DNA from: Actinomycetes bacterium
GTDB lineage: Bacteria; Actinomycetota; Thermoleophilia; Solirubrobacterales; Solirubrobacteraceae
DNA length: 6,734 bases
Direction: 5' to 3'
NCBI GenBank assembly: GCA_023429855.1
Contig: JAEZDB010000174.1
Location: 1-6,734, forward strand
Shown: positions 1 to 6,377 of the stretch, piece after piece
How positions within the stretch are numbered: the stretch's first letter is position 1
Layout of the letters: the number at the start of each line of letters is the position of its first letter
Position numbers and translations under genes: made by a program
The notes under the pieces: generated by a model
The model's input: only the letters and a program-made list of their open reading frames with translations
Database searches by the model: none
What the model was told of the DNA's origin: nothing

Positions 1-401
1 AGGTCGAGGACCTGCTCGTCGACCACGTCCTCATGGTCGACGCCGAGCCGACGATCGTCCTCGGCCGCCGAGACGACCTGCAGCGTGTGATTCGCAACCT
101 GCTCGAGAACGCTGCACGGCACACGCCACCGGGGACCGCAGTGACGGTCGAGGTCGGCGTCCGCGGCGGGCACGCGTCGATCGCCGTCGAAGACGACGGC
201 CCGGGGTTGGCGCCAGCGGTACGTGGTCGCGCGTTTGAGCGGTTCGTGCGATCGGGCTCGCGGAGCGGGCCGTCGTCGGGCCTCGGGCTCTCGATCGTGC
301 GCGCGTCGGCGCAGGCTCACGGCGGATGGGTCGAGCTACGCTCGCCGGCTCGTGCCGGGCACGGCACGCGGGTCGAAGTGCGCCTGCCGCTAGCCAGCTG
401 A
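1..401 (+). CDS. Sensor histidine kinase, C-terminal ATPase domain (5' truncated by window edge)
   Basis: This is the C-terminal catalytic and ATP-binding (HATPase_c) domain of a two-component sensor kinase. It would autophosphorylate a histidine that lies upstream of the window, then pass the phosphate to a response regulator. The first complete codon is at 3 and the frame is open to the left edge, so the ATG at 33 is probably internal. The Bergerat-fold boxes appear in order: N box NLLENAARHT (about nt 99-128), G1 box DDGPGL (about 195-212), an F-box-like RAFERFVRS, and G2 box GLGLS (about 279-293). The end, GTRVEVRLPL, is the usual last strand of the domain. The stop is TGA at 399-401. The sensor part, membrane segments and phospho-acceptor His are not in the window, so the signal cannot be inferred. 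A cognate response regulator is likely just upstream. The esterase gene follows 97 nt later on the same strand but seems to have its own promoter. Confidence 0.93.
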   Translation, partial: VEDLLVDHVLMVDAEPTIVLGRRDDLQRVIRNLLENAARHTPPGTAVTVEVGVRGGHASIAVEDDGPGLAPAVRGRAFERFVRSGSRSGPSSGLGLSIVRASAQAHGGWVELRSPARAGHGTRVEVRLPLAS

Positions 402-462
402 GCCTGGCCTCACCTGGCCCGCTTTCGCGTGAGTCCAGATTCACTTCTGGCGCTCCGGGGCG

Positions 463-491
463 TTGCCCATCGACGCTCATCTCTCTAGATT
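463..491 (+). promoter_or_regulatory. Candidate sigma70-type promoter giving a leaderless esterase mRNA
   Basis: TTGCCC at 463-468 and TAGATT at 486-491 are separated by exactly 17 bp. Each matches 4 of 6 positions of the TTGACA and TATAAT consensus. The expected transcription start, about 7 nt after the -10 box, falls at about 498-499, which is the ATG of the esterase. No Shine-Dalgarno sequence is visible before that ATG (the preceding bases are TTTTCGTGA), which fits leaderless initiation, a common mode in actinobacteria. The call rests on motif matching by eye only. Confidence 0.45.
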
Positions 492-498
492 TTCGTGA

Positions 499-1758
499 AT
501 GTCCCACTGGCCGCGCGCGGCCCCACACCGGCTGCCTCGCTCCGCGGCCGCCTTGCTCCTCACGTTTGCCGCACTTGTCGCGGCCGCGCTGCCGACGCCG
601 GCTGCAGCTTCGCGCGTGGAGTCGTTCCCGATGCCGAGCGCCGCGGGCAACGTCGACATCGCAGGGCCCGTTCGGCTCAACGCGACGCGGCAGCTCCGGA
701 CGACCGTCCTGCTTCCCGACGGCTACGACGCCGACCCGTCACGCCGTTGGCCCGTGCTCTACATGCTCCATGGCATCGGCGACAACACGGGCACGTGGGT
801 CGATCCGCGCTACGGCGACCTGATCGACCGCGCCGCGGGCTTCCCCGGGATCATCGTGATGCCCGAGGGCGGCCGCAGCTACTGGCTCGATTGGTGGCTC
901 GGCGGGCAGCGCGAGGGCGCGAACTGGGGCAGCTACGTGCTCGACGAGGTGATCCCGGCCGTCGAGGCGCGCTACCGGATCCTCCCGGGTCGCGACCACC
1001 ATGCGATCGGCGGTCTGTCGATGGGCGGCTACGGGGCGATGATGTTCGCTGCACAGCTGCCGACGTACTTCGGCTCGGCGATCTCGCTTTCGGGGCTGCT
1101 CGACCTGCAGACCTGGGGCTCCGAGAACCTCGTGCCGTTCTTCAGCCGCATGTCGTTCACGCGCACGTGGGGCCGCAAGGGCGGCCCGTACCAGAAGGCG
1201 TCGAGCCCGAAGGCGCTGCTCGGGAACCTTGCGCGGACGCGGCTCTACCTCACGGCGGGCAACGGCGTGATCGATCCGTCGACGCCGTCGGCGTGGAATC
1301 TGACCGCGATCGTCGCGGGCGGGTTCGGCGAACTGGGCAGCTGGTCGGAGGCGTACGCCTTCCACCGTTCGGCGAAGGCGCGCGGCATCCCGTCGCAGCT
1401 GCGCTTCCGCCAGGGCATCCACGGGTGGCTGTACTGGCGGCGCGACATCCCGTACCTGCTCGCGTGGAACCCGATCGCCGCCGCGCCACCGCTCACCCCC
1501 GGTCAGGGCGCCGCGCTCAAGTACCGCACGATGGCGGGTCACGGCAACGCGTTCGGCCTGGGCTTCAAATTCGATGCCCTCCCCCGCACCCTGATCGAGT
1601 TCACCCGCGAGGGGCAGACCGTCTCCGCGACCGGCAGCGGCCGGGTCACGATCACGCCGGGCGCCGCCGACGCCGACGCCAGCGGGAACGGCAGCCGCGT
1701 CGACTGCCAGTTCACCGCAGAGCTGCCGTTCACCCAAACGCTGCCGCCCGGCTGCTGA
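499..1758 (+). CDS. Secreted alpha/beta-hydrolase esterase (esterase D / antigen 85-like family)
   Basis: A 419-aa predicted exported serine esterase. The N-terminus has basic residues, then a hydrophobic stretch (about 16-32) and a small-residue region ending near LPTPAAAS, consistent with a Sec signal peptide cleaved around residue 37-38. The hydrolase core follows: strand and oxyanion region VLYMLHGIGDN (about 87-96), nucleophile elbow GLSMGG with Ser174, and catalytic His308 in GIHGW. The acidic residue is not certain; Asp259 is one candidate. The substrate is unknown: relatives of this putative-esterase family act on acyl esters, feruloyl esters, S-formylglutathione or trehalose mycolates. 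Residues after about 338 form a C-terminal extension of about 80 aa, beyond the usual hydrolase domain, rich in beta-prone and Gly/Ala/Asp sequence. Its Cys403 and the final residue Cys419 are the only cysteines in the protein and could form a disulfide. The ATG at 499 is preferred because it gives the full signal peptide, although it has no Shine-Dalgarno sequence. Confidence 0.88.
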   Translation: MSHWPRAAPHRLPRSAAALLLTFAALVAAALPTPAAASRVESFPMPSAAGNVDIAGPVRLNATRQLRTTVLLPDGYDADPSRRWPVLYMLHGIGDNTGTWVDPRYGDLIDRAAGFPGIIVMPEGGRSYWLDWWLGGQREGANWGSYVLDEVIPAVEARYRILPGRDHHAIGGLSMGGYGAMMFAAQLPTYFGSAISLSGLLDLQTWGSENLVPFFSRMSFTRTWGRKGGPYQKASSPKALLGNLARTRLYLTAGNGVIDPSTPSAWNLTAIVAGGFGELGSWSEAYAFHRSAKARGIPSQLRFRQGIHGWLYWRRDIPYLLAWNPIAAAPPLTPGQGAALKYRTMAGHGNAFGLGFKFDALPRTLIEFTREGQTVSATGSGRVTITPGAADADASGNGSRVDCQFTAELPFTQTLPPGC

Positions 1759-1790
1759 GCGCACCCCACTGACCTGCGTCGTCGGGGAGT

Positions 1791-1834
1791 CGCGCGTCAG
1801 CGCGCGTGCGCGGCGCCGCTGAGCGGCTGCTCAG
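1791..1834. terminator. Possible bidirectional terminator hairpins between convergent genes
   Basis: The 77-nt gap between the converging esterase and rnj genes holds two perfect short GC-rich hairpins. The first is CGCGCG (1791-1796), loop TCAG, CGCGCG (1801-1806). The second is CTGAGC (1819-1824), loop GGCT, GCTCAG (1829-1834), which ends one base before the rnj stop codon. An alternative stem GCCGC/GCGGC (1815-1819 with 1823-1827) competes with the second. No T tract follows on either strand, so this is not a classical intrinsic terminator. Such U-less hairpins are often proposed as terminators in high-GC actinobacteria. Confidence 0.35.
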
Positions 1835-1835
1835 A

Positions 1836-3497
1836 TCAGACTTCGACGACGACCGGGAGCACCATCGGGCGGCGCTTGAGCTTGGCGTAGACGACGCCGG
1901 CGAACTCGTCGTGGAGGAACTCCTCCAGACGGTCGGGGTCCTTGATGCCCTGGCCGCTCGCGCGCTCGAGCGCGTCATCGACGGCGTCGCGGAGCGTCTC
2001 AATGAGGTCGTGCTCTTCCTCGGCGGGGACGCCGCGGAGCAGGACCTCGGGGTCGGCGACGGACTCGCCGCTGCGCTCGGAGACGGTGGCGACGACGACG
2101 CAGATGCCGTCGGCCGACAGCATGCGGCGGTCGCGGAGGGCCACGTCGGCGACGTCGCCGATCTCCATGCCGTCGACAAAGAAGACGCCGGCCTTGATCG
2201 GCTTGCCGAGGCGTGCGCCCTTGGCGGTGATCTCGACGACATCGCCGTTGTCGCACTCAAAGACGTTGGCTTCGGGGACGCCGACAGACTGCGCGAGCTT
2301 GGAGTGCAGGCGGATCCGCGGGTAGTCGCCGTGGAACGGCATCACGTACTTCGGGCGGGTCAGGTTGAGCATCAGCTTGAGCTCTTCCTGGTAGCCGTGG
2401 CCCGAGGCGTGGATCGGTGCGTCCTTGGTGGTGATGACCGTCGCACCGCGGCGCGAGACGGCGTCGATCACCTCGGAGACGGCCTTCTCGTTGCCCGGGA
2501 TCGGGGTCGCGGAGAAGATCACGGTGTCGCCTGAGTGCAGGTTGACCTGCTGGTGATCGCCGTAGGCCATGCGGCGCAGCGCTGAGAGCGGCTCGCCCTG
2601 GGACCCGGTGGAGATGATCACGATGCGCTCGTCGGGCAGGTGCTCGAGGTCGCGCGGGGTGACCAGCATGCCTTCGGGGATGTTGATGTGGCCGAGGGTA
2701 CGGCCAATCGCGGTGTTCTTGCGCATCGACCGGCCGATCAGGCAGACCTTGCGGTTGTGCAGCGCGGCGGCGTCGACGACCTGCTGGACGCGGTGGATAT
2801 TGGACGCGAAACACGTGACGAGGATGCGCCCGTTGCACGTCGTGAACATGTCGTTGAGCTTCGGACCGACGATCGCCTCCGACAACGACCAGCCTGGGCG
2901 GTCGGCGTTGGTGGAGTCGCCGCAGAGGAGCGTGATGCCCTTCTTGCCGAGCTCAGCCAGACGGACGAGGTCGGCCGGGCCGCCGTCGACGGGGGTCTGG
3001 TCGAACTTGTAGTCGCCGGTGAAGAAGATCGGCCCGTGCTCGGTGTGCACGACAACGCCAGACGCATCGGGAATCGAGTGCGTCATGTGAACGAGCTCGA
3101 TCTCGAACGGGCCAGCCTTCGTCTTCTTGCCCGGGTCCAGACGCGTCAGCGGCGCGTCCTTGATGCGGTGCTCGTCGAGCTTGGACCGCGCCATCTCCAT
3201 CGTCAGCGGGCGGCCGTAGACCTTCGGGCGGTGCGGCGTGATCTGACGCAGGAAGAACGGCAGCGCCCCGAGGTGGTCCTCGTGGCCGTGCGTGATGACG
3301 ACGGCGTCGATCTGCTCAGCGCGCTCGATCAGGTAGGTGAAGTCCGGCAGGACGAGGTCGACGCCGTGCTGCTCCTGCGTCGGAAAGCGCAGACCGACGT
3401 CGATCACGACGATGTGGCCGTCTTGCTCGACGGCCGTCATGTTCTTGCCGATCTCGCCGAGACCGCCGAGCGGGATAACGCGAACGGGACCGCTCAT
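1836..3497 (-). CDS. rnj: Ribonuclease J
   Basis: A 553-aa metallo-beta-lactamase/beta-CASP ribonuclease. RNase J enzymes combine 5'-to-3' exonuclease and endonuclease activity in mRNA decay and rRNA/RNA maturation in the cytoplasm. All hallmark residues are present. Motif 2 is HGHEDH (His70, His72, Asp74, His75), motif 3 is His140 in MTHS, and motif 4 is Asp162 in GDYKFD. The beta-CASP region carries STGSQGEP (296-303), HASGHG (His363, His367) and PFHGD (His389). These match the zinc ligands and phosphate-binding positions of Bacillus subtilis RNase J1. The length is typical of the family and includes the C-terminal domain (about 450-553). The ATG at 3497 is well supported: AGGAG lies 7 nt upstream (complement of 3505-3509), and the ATG overlaps the dapA TGA stop as ATGA, so translation is probably coupled. 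It is the last gene of the apparent operon. A dapA-rnj pairing is well known in actinobacteria. The single rnj here does not exclude a paralogue elsewhere. Confidence 0.97.
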   Translation of the reverse strand: MSGPVRVIPLGGLGEIGKNMTAVEQDGHIVVIDVGLRFPTQEQHGVDLVLPDFTYLIERAEQIDAVVITHGHEDHLGALPFFLRQITPHRPKVYGRPLTMEMARSKLDEHRIKDAPLTRLDPGKKTKAGPFEIELVHMTHSIPDASGVVVHTEHGPIFFTGDYKFDQTPVDGGPADLVRLAELGKKGITLLCGDSTNADRPGWSLSEAIVGPKLNDMFTTCNGRILVTCFASNIHRVQQVVDAAALHNRKVCLIGRSMRKNTAIGRTLGHINIPEGMLVTPRDLEHLPDERIVIISTGSQGEPLSALRRMAYGDHQQVNLHSGDTVIFSATPIPGNEKAVSEVIDAVSRRGATVITTKDAPIHASGHGYQEELKLMLNLTRPKYVMPFHGDYPRIRLHSKLAQSVGVPEANVFECDNGDVVEITAKGARLGKPIKAGVFFVDGMEIGDVADVALRDRRMLSADGICVVVATVSERSGESVADPEVLLRGVPAEEEHDLIETLRDAVDDALERASGQGIKDPDRLEEFLHDEFAGVVYAKLKRRPMVLPVVVEV

Positions 3498-4381
3498 GCG
3501 CGCACTCCTGCCTCGAGCAGACCAAGCTTCTCGAGACCCGCCTGGATCACGCCGCGCTCGTAGTCGTCGGCCTCGACCATCGGGAGCCGGACCGACGCCG
3601 AGGTGAGCACGCCCTGGAGCTGGAGGGCCGTCTTGACGGCGATGCAGGCCGGGGCGACCGAGAGCGCCGCGTAGAGCGGCTGCAGCTCCTTGTCGAGCTC
3701 GGCGCGGCTCGATGGGTCGTCGATCATGCGGCGCATCATCGGCCCGGCGACGTGGCTGGCCGTGGAGATGACGCCGGCGCCGCCGATGTCGAGCGTGCGG
3801 GCGAAGACGTCGTCGTTGCCGGCGAACAGCTCGAGGCCGTCGACCATGGCGAGGTTGTCGTTGTTGGCCTGCTTGACGCCGGAGATCCCGTCGATCTGGG
3901 CCAGTTCGGCCAGCAGGTCATTGGGGATGTCGACGCCGGAGCGGTTCGGGATGTTGTAAAGGAGAATGGGCTTGTCGGTCGCTCGCGCGACTTCCTCGTA
4001 ATGCCGGATGAGCCCGCGGCGGTTCGGGCGGTTGTAGTACGGCGTCACGCTGAGGATCGCGTCGGCGCCGAGTTCGGTCGCGCGCTCCGTGAGGTGGACG
4101 GCGTGGGCGGTGTCGTTGGAGCCGGCACCGGCGATGACCGTGGTGCCATGGGGCTTGTTCTGCACCGCCAGTTCGATCACGCGCAGGTGCTCGTCATCGT
4201 CGAGCGTGGAAGCCTCGCCGGTCGTGCCACAGGCCACGATGCCGTCGGATCCACGCTCGATGACCAGCTTGTGCAGCGCGACGAACGCTTCTTCGTCGAC
4301 CGCCGGCTTGACCACGCCGGTCTCCGGCGGGTCGGCGAACGGCGTGACGATCGCGGTGAGGAGCGCTCCGAGGTCGGACAT
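3494..4381 (-). CDS. dapA: 4-hydroxy-tetrahydrodipicolinate synthase
   Basis: A 295-aa class I aldolase of the DHDPS/NAL family. It condenses pyruvate with aspartate semialdehyde, the first committed step of the diaminopimelate and lysine pathway, in the cytoplasm. The TIM-barrel landmarks are clear: GTTGE (Thr53, Thr54), VTPYYNRP (Tyr115, Tyr116), LYNIPNRSG (Tyr142, Arg147) and the Schiff-base lysine Lys170 in SGVKQA. Both the catalytic tyrosines and the arginine specific for DapA are kept, favouring DapA over other pyruvate aldolases. Aligned by eye to E. coli DapA, lysine-inhibitor site positions His53 and Glu84 appear to be Asp62 and His93, so feedback inhibition by lysine may be weak; this is inference. 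The ATG at 4381 has no good Shine-Dalgarno sequence: a G-run lies only about 2 nt upstream. It follows dapB by 79 nt containing a strong stem-loop. The TGA overlaps the rnj ATG by 4 nt. Confidence 0.97.
   Translation of the reverse strand: MSDLGALLTAIVTPFADPPETGVVKPAVDEEAFVALHKLVIERGSDGIVACGTTGEASTLDDDEHLRVIELAVQNKPHGTTVIAGAGSNDTAHAVHLTERATELGADAILSVTPYYNRPNRRGLIRHYEEVARATDKPILLYNIPNRSGVDIPNDLLAELAQIDGISGVKQANNDNLAMVDGLELFAGNDDVFARTLDIGGAGVISTASHVAGPMMRRMIDDPSSRAELDKELQPLYAALSVAPACIAVKTALQLQGVLTSASVRLPMVEADDYERGVIQAGLEKLGLLEAGVRA
3505..3509 (-). promoter_or_regulatory. Shine-Dalgarno site of rnj inside the dapA 3' end
   Basis: On the minus strand AGGAG lies 7 nt before the rnj ATG, within the last codons of dapA. 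It is the clearest ribosome binding site in the window. It fixes the rnj start at 3497 and suggests that rnj can be initiated independently as well as by coupling through the ATGA overlap. Confidence 0.8.
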
Positions 4382-4408
4382 CGCCCCCGAGTATCGCAGG
4401 ACGGGCAG

Positions 4409-4451
4409 GCGGCGTGGCGGCGGCCCGCTGCCGGGCCCCCTCCCACGCCGC
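4409..4451 (-). promoter_or_regulatory. Two-tier stem-loop in the dapB-dapA gap
   Basis: The outer arms are GCGGCGTGG (4409-4417) and CCACGCCGC (4443-4451), a perfect 9-bp stem. Inside it GGCCCG (4422-4427) and CGGGCC (4432-4437) form a perfect 6-bp stem with loop CTGC, the two tiers being joined by a 4/5-nt internal loop. It fills most of the 79-nt gap, beginning 9 nt after the dapB stop and ending 27 nt before the dapA ATG in transcription order. No T tract follows. Possible roles are attenuation, an RNA-stability or processing site, or limiting access to the dapA start. The structure is seen directly; the role is inferred. Confidence 0.6.
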
Positions 4452-4460
4452 TGCGCCCCG

Positions 4461-5123
4461 CTAGTCGAGGACGTTCTCGAGGCCGACGACCACGTCGTCG
4501 TCCATCGAGGCGACCTTGCGCACCGCCAAGACGACGCCAGGCATGAAGCTCTTGCGGTCGGTGGTGTCGTGGCGGATCGTGAGCGTTTGCCCGATCTCGC
4601 CGAAGATGACCTCTTGGTTGGCGATCACGCCCGGCAGCCGCACCGAGTGCACGCCGCCGACCTCTTTGCCGCTCGCCTCGCGGATCATCTCCACGGTCCG
4701 CTTGGCGGTGCCTGACGGCGCGTCGAGCTTCTGGTCGTGGTGGAGTTCGATGATCTCCACCTTCGGCATGTGCTTTGACGCCTCGGCCGCGAACTTCATC
4801 ATCAGCACGGCGCCGATCGCGAAGTTCGGGCAGAACAGCAGTTTGGCGCCGTTCTGCGGCGTGACTTTGGAGATGTCGAAGCCGCTGGTGCCCACCACCG
4901 CGTGCACGCCCGCTTCCATGCACGCGTTGATGTTGTCGACGGCGACGTCGGGCCGGGTGAAGTCGACGACGACGTCGACGTCGGCCAGGACCTCTGCGAG
5001 GCCGACGCCGAGCGCCGGGTCGACGCGGGCGACGAGCTCGAGCCCGTCGGCCGCTTCGACGGCCTCGCACGTGGCGAGGCCCATCTTGCCGGCAGCGCCG
5101 GCGACCGCGACGCGAATCGCCAT
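4461..5123 (-). CDS. dapB: 4-hydroxy-tetrahydrodipicolinate reductase
   Basis: A 220-aa cytoplasmic NAD(P)H-dependent reductase. It converts the DapA product (4S)-4-hydroxy-tetrahydrodipicolinate to tetrahydrodipicolinate, the next step towards meso-diaminopimelate and lysine. The N-terminal Rossmann motif is AGAAGKMG (8-15), followed by DFTRP (54-58) and GTSGFD (78-83). The family signature ELHHDQKLDAPSGTA (126-140) carries the catalytic histidines (His128, His129), the substrate lysine (Lys132) and the PSGTA substrate loop. HSVRLPG (159-165) followed by NQEVIFG is the Gram-positive form of the dimer/tetramer region. The protein is shorter than E. coli DapB (273 aa) and M. tuberculosis DapB (about 245 aa), but no motif is missing. 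The ATG at 5123 lies 2 nt after the TAG of the upstream DsbA-like gene (TAG-GG-ATG), which implies translational coupling. The TAG at 4461-4463 is followed by the stem-loop before dapA. Confidence 0.97.
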   Translation of the reverse strand: MAIRVAVAGAAGKMGLATCEAVEAADGLELVARVDPALGVGLAEVLADVDVVVDFTRPDVAVDNINACMEAGVHAVVGTSGFDISKVTPQNGAKLLFCPNFAIGAVLMMKFAAEASKHMPKVEIIELHHDQKLDAPSGTAKRTVEMIREASGKEVGGVHSVRLPGVIANQEVIFGEIGQTLTIRHDTTDRKSFMPGVVLAVRKVASMDDDVVVGLENVLD

Positions 5124-5125
5124 CC

Positions 5126-5938
5126 CTACTGCTCGGACGAGCTGGAGCCGCCCGACAGCTCGTTGACCTTCTCGATCACGGCGCTGGCGACGTCGCTCGA
5201 AGCGTCGACGACCTCGTAGGTCTCGGGCTTGGCGCTGGACTTGCCCACGGCGTAGGTCGGCGTGCTCGGGCCACCTGGCAGGAGCTTGGCGGCGAGCGCG
5301 TCGTTCTCAGCGAGCACCTTCGCGTCGGCGTCGGAGGGTTCGCGCGCGAGCGCGTCGGCGTCGGTGCCGCCAGCGGCGCGCGTGATCTTCTTGAGGAAGG
5401 CGTCGGTCACGTAGCCCGTGTTCTCCTGGCCCTGGTTCCAGTAGAAGAGGTTGGCGAACGCCCAGGCCTTGTCGGAGTTGGCGAGGCGCGCCATCACAGC
5501 GCGCGCGTCCTCGGAGTCCGGGCCGAGGAAGCCGAGCGGAACGAGCCGGAGCTTGGCCTTCCCGGTGCGCACGGACTCGGCGATGATCTGGGGCTGGCCG
5601 TCGAGCTGCTCGGACTTGCAGAACGGGCACTGGAGGTCGACGACTTCGACGATCGTGATCGGCGCCTTCGGGTCGCCGAGCGTGAAGCCGTCCTGGTCGA
5701 GGCCGGTGAGCAGCTTCTTCGTCTCGGCGACGCCGGCGACCTCGGCGCTCTTGGGGTCGACGGACTCGTCCTTGCTGCCCGTGACCACGACCACCAGCAC
5801 CACCACGACGATCGCCGCGAACACGGCGCCGGCGAGGTACTGCAGCATCTTGTTGCGCTTGGCGGCAGCGGCGGCCTGCGCCTGCGCCTGCTCGCGCTTG
5901 AGGCGTGCTTCGTTCTTCTTGTCGGCGTTGTTGGCCAT
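5126..5938 (-). CDS. Membrane-anchored DsbA-like thioredoxin-fold protein
   Basis: A 270-aa protein predicted to be a type II membrane protein with an extracytoplasmic thioredoxin (DsbA-like, Thioredoxin_4-type) domain. Residues about 5-30 are a charged Lys/Glu/Arg/Gln/Ala-rich helix, possibly a short cytoplasmic coiled coil. One transmembrane segment follows (about 32-53), then a linker and the fold from about 85. The redox motif is CPFC (Cys104, Cys107), and the expected cis-proline loop is STPTY with Pro227. Those two cysteines are the only ones in the protein. The likely role is oxidising, isomerising or reducing thiols of exported proteins; the sequence does not show which direction. The ATG at 5938 is chosen because it yields the MANNADKK start and a normal topology. 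The frame is open further upstream, but that extension is Arg/Pro-rich and looks non-coding. No clear Shine-Dalgarno sequence is seen. It seems to head the operon with dapB, whose start is 2 nt after this TAG. The low-complexity C-terminus GGSSSSEQ is a flexible tail. Confidence 0.9.
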   Translation of the reverse strand: MANNADKKNEARLKREQAQAQAAAAAKRNKMLQYLAGAVFAAIVVVVLVVVVTGSKDESVDPKSAEVAGVAETKKLLTGLDQDGFTLGDPKAPITIVEVVDLQCPFCKSEQLDGQPQIIAESVRTGKAKLRLVPLGFLGPDSEDARAVMARLANSDKAWAFANLFYWNQGQENTGYVTDAFLKKITRAAGGTDADALAREPSDADAKVLAENDALAAKLLPGGPSTPTYAVGKSSAKPETYEVVDASSDVASAVIEKVNELSGGSSSSEQ

Positions 5939-6022
5939 CGGGTCTGGGGCGTCTCTCGCGGGTCTGAGGGAAAGCAGGGTGCGGACGCGCAGGGCATCAG
6001 CAGCCCGCGCGGCGGTGCGCGA

Positions 6023-6037
6023 CGTCACATGATGACG
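6023..6037. promoter_or_regulatory. Operator-like inverted repeat upstream of the DsbA-like gene
   Basis: CGTCA (6023-6027), a 5-nt spacer CATGA, and TGACG (6033-6037) form a perfect short inverted repeat about 85 nt upstream of the ATG at 5938. The size and symmetry would suit a dimeric regulator, but a match this short can arise by chance and no regulator gene is in the window. Confidence 0.25.
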
Positions 6038-6305
6038 GTCGGCCCGGCGCAGCGTCGCATCGCGCGTGTCAGGAGGGCGTAAGCAAGGGGCGCCAGGGGC
6101 GCATCTGGCGGGGCGCAAGGAACGACGGAGACAGGGCGATGGCGGCGACGAAGCCCTGGCGGCGGGCCGTCGGGCGTTGGTGTGGCCTGCGGGCGGGCCG
6201 CAGCGAGAGCTCCGCGGGTTTCGGCGACTGAGGCATTGGCGGCGGGGGGCCAGCGCCACCTGTGCCCGGCGCGCCACACGCGCCTGGGCCCTAGGTTCTG
6301 TCGAA

Positions 6306-6329
6306 GATCACGCCGCTTCCGCGGTGATC
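6306..6329. other. Bulged hairpin GATCAC/GTGATC
   Basis: GATCAC (6306-6311) pairs perfectly with GTGATC (6324-6329). Inside, after a 2-nt bulge (GC), CGC (6314-6316) pairs with GCG (6321-6323) around a TTCC loop, giving nine pairs in total. It lies between the array and the operon and is followed by no T tract on either strand. It could be part of a structured leader or small RNA, or a protein binding site. Confidence 0.4.
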
Positions 6330-6352
6330 CTCGACCGACCGACGAAGGCGGC

Positions 6353-6377
6353 GGGAGTCACAGCCTCCCAAGGCTGT
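6353..6377. other. Two overlapping, mutually exclusive hairpins
   Basis: GGGAG (6353-6357) can pair with CTCCC (6365-6369) across a 7-nt loop. Alternatively ACAGCC (6360-6365) can pair with GGCTGT (6372-6377) across a 6-nt loop. The second arm of the first and the first arm of the second overlap at position 6365, and each helix occupies the other's loop, so only one can form. The layout resembles a switch, but no aptamer or adjacent gene supports that. A tRNA was considered and does not fit. Confidence 0.35.

Noticed and set aside
435..450. Terminator for the kinase gene (CCAGA/TCTGG hairpin)
   Set aside because: The stem is only 5 bp with a 6-nt loop and no T tract. It is too weak to call beyond chance.
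495..1772. GTG-started plus-strand frame overlapping the esterase
   Set aside because: It is the +2 frame of the esterase gene and is extremely Arg/Ala-rich without motifs. The overlapping frame at 499 has the signal peptide, GLSMGG and catalytic His.
1806..3563. Long plus-strand open frames opposite rnj
   Set aside because: They are antisense to a gene with all RNase J motifs. Their Val/Asp/Arg/Ala-rich composition is what the complement of high-GC codons gives.
5939..6277. N-terminal extension of the DsbA-like protein to an upstream ATG
   Set aside because: The extension is Arg/Pro/Ala-rich with no domain, and would place about 110 disordered residues before the normal charged helix and membrane anchor. 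The ATG at 5938 gives a standard topology.
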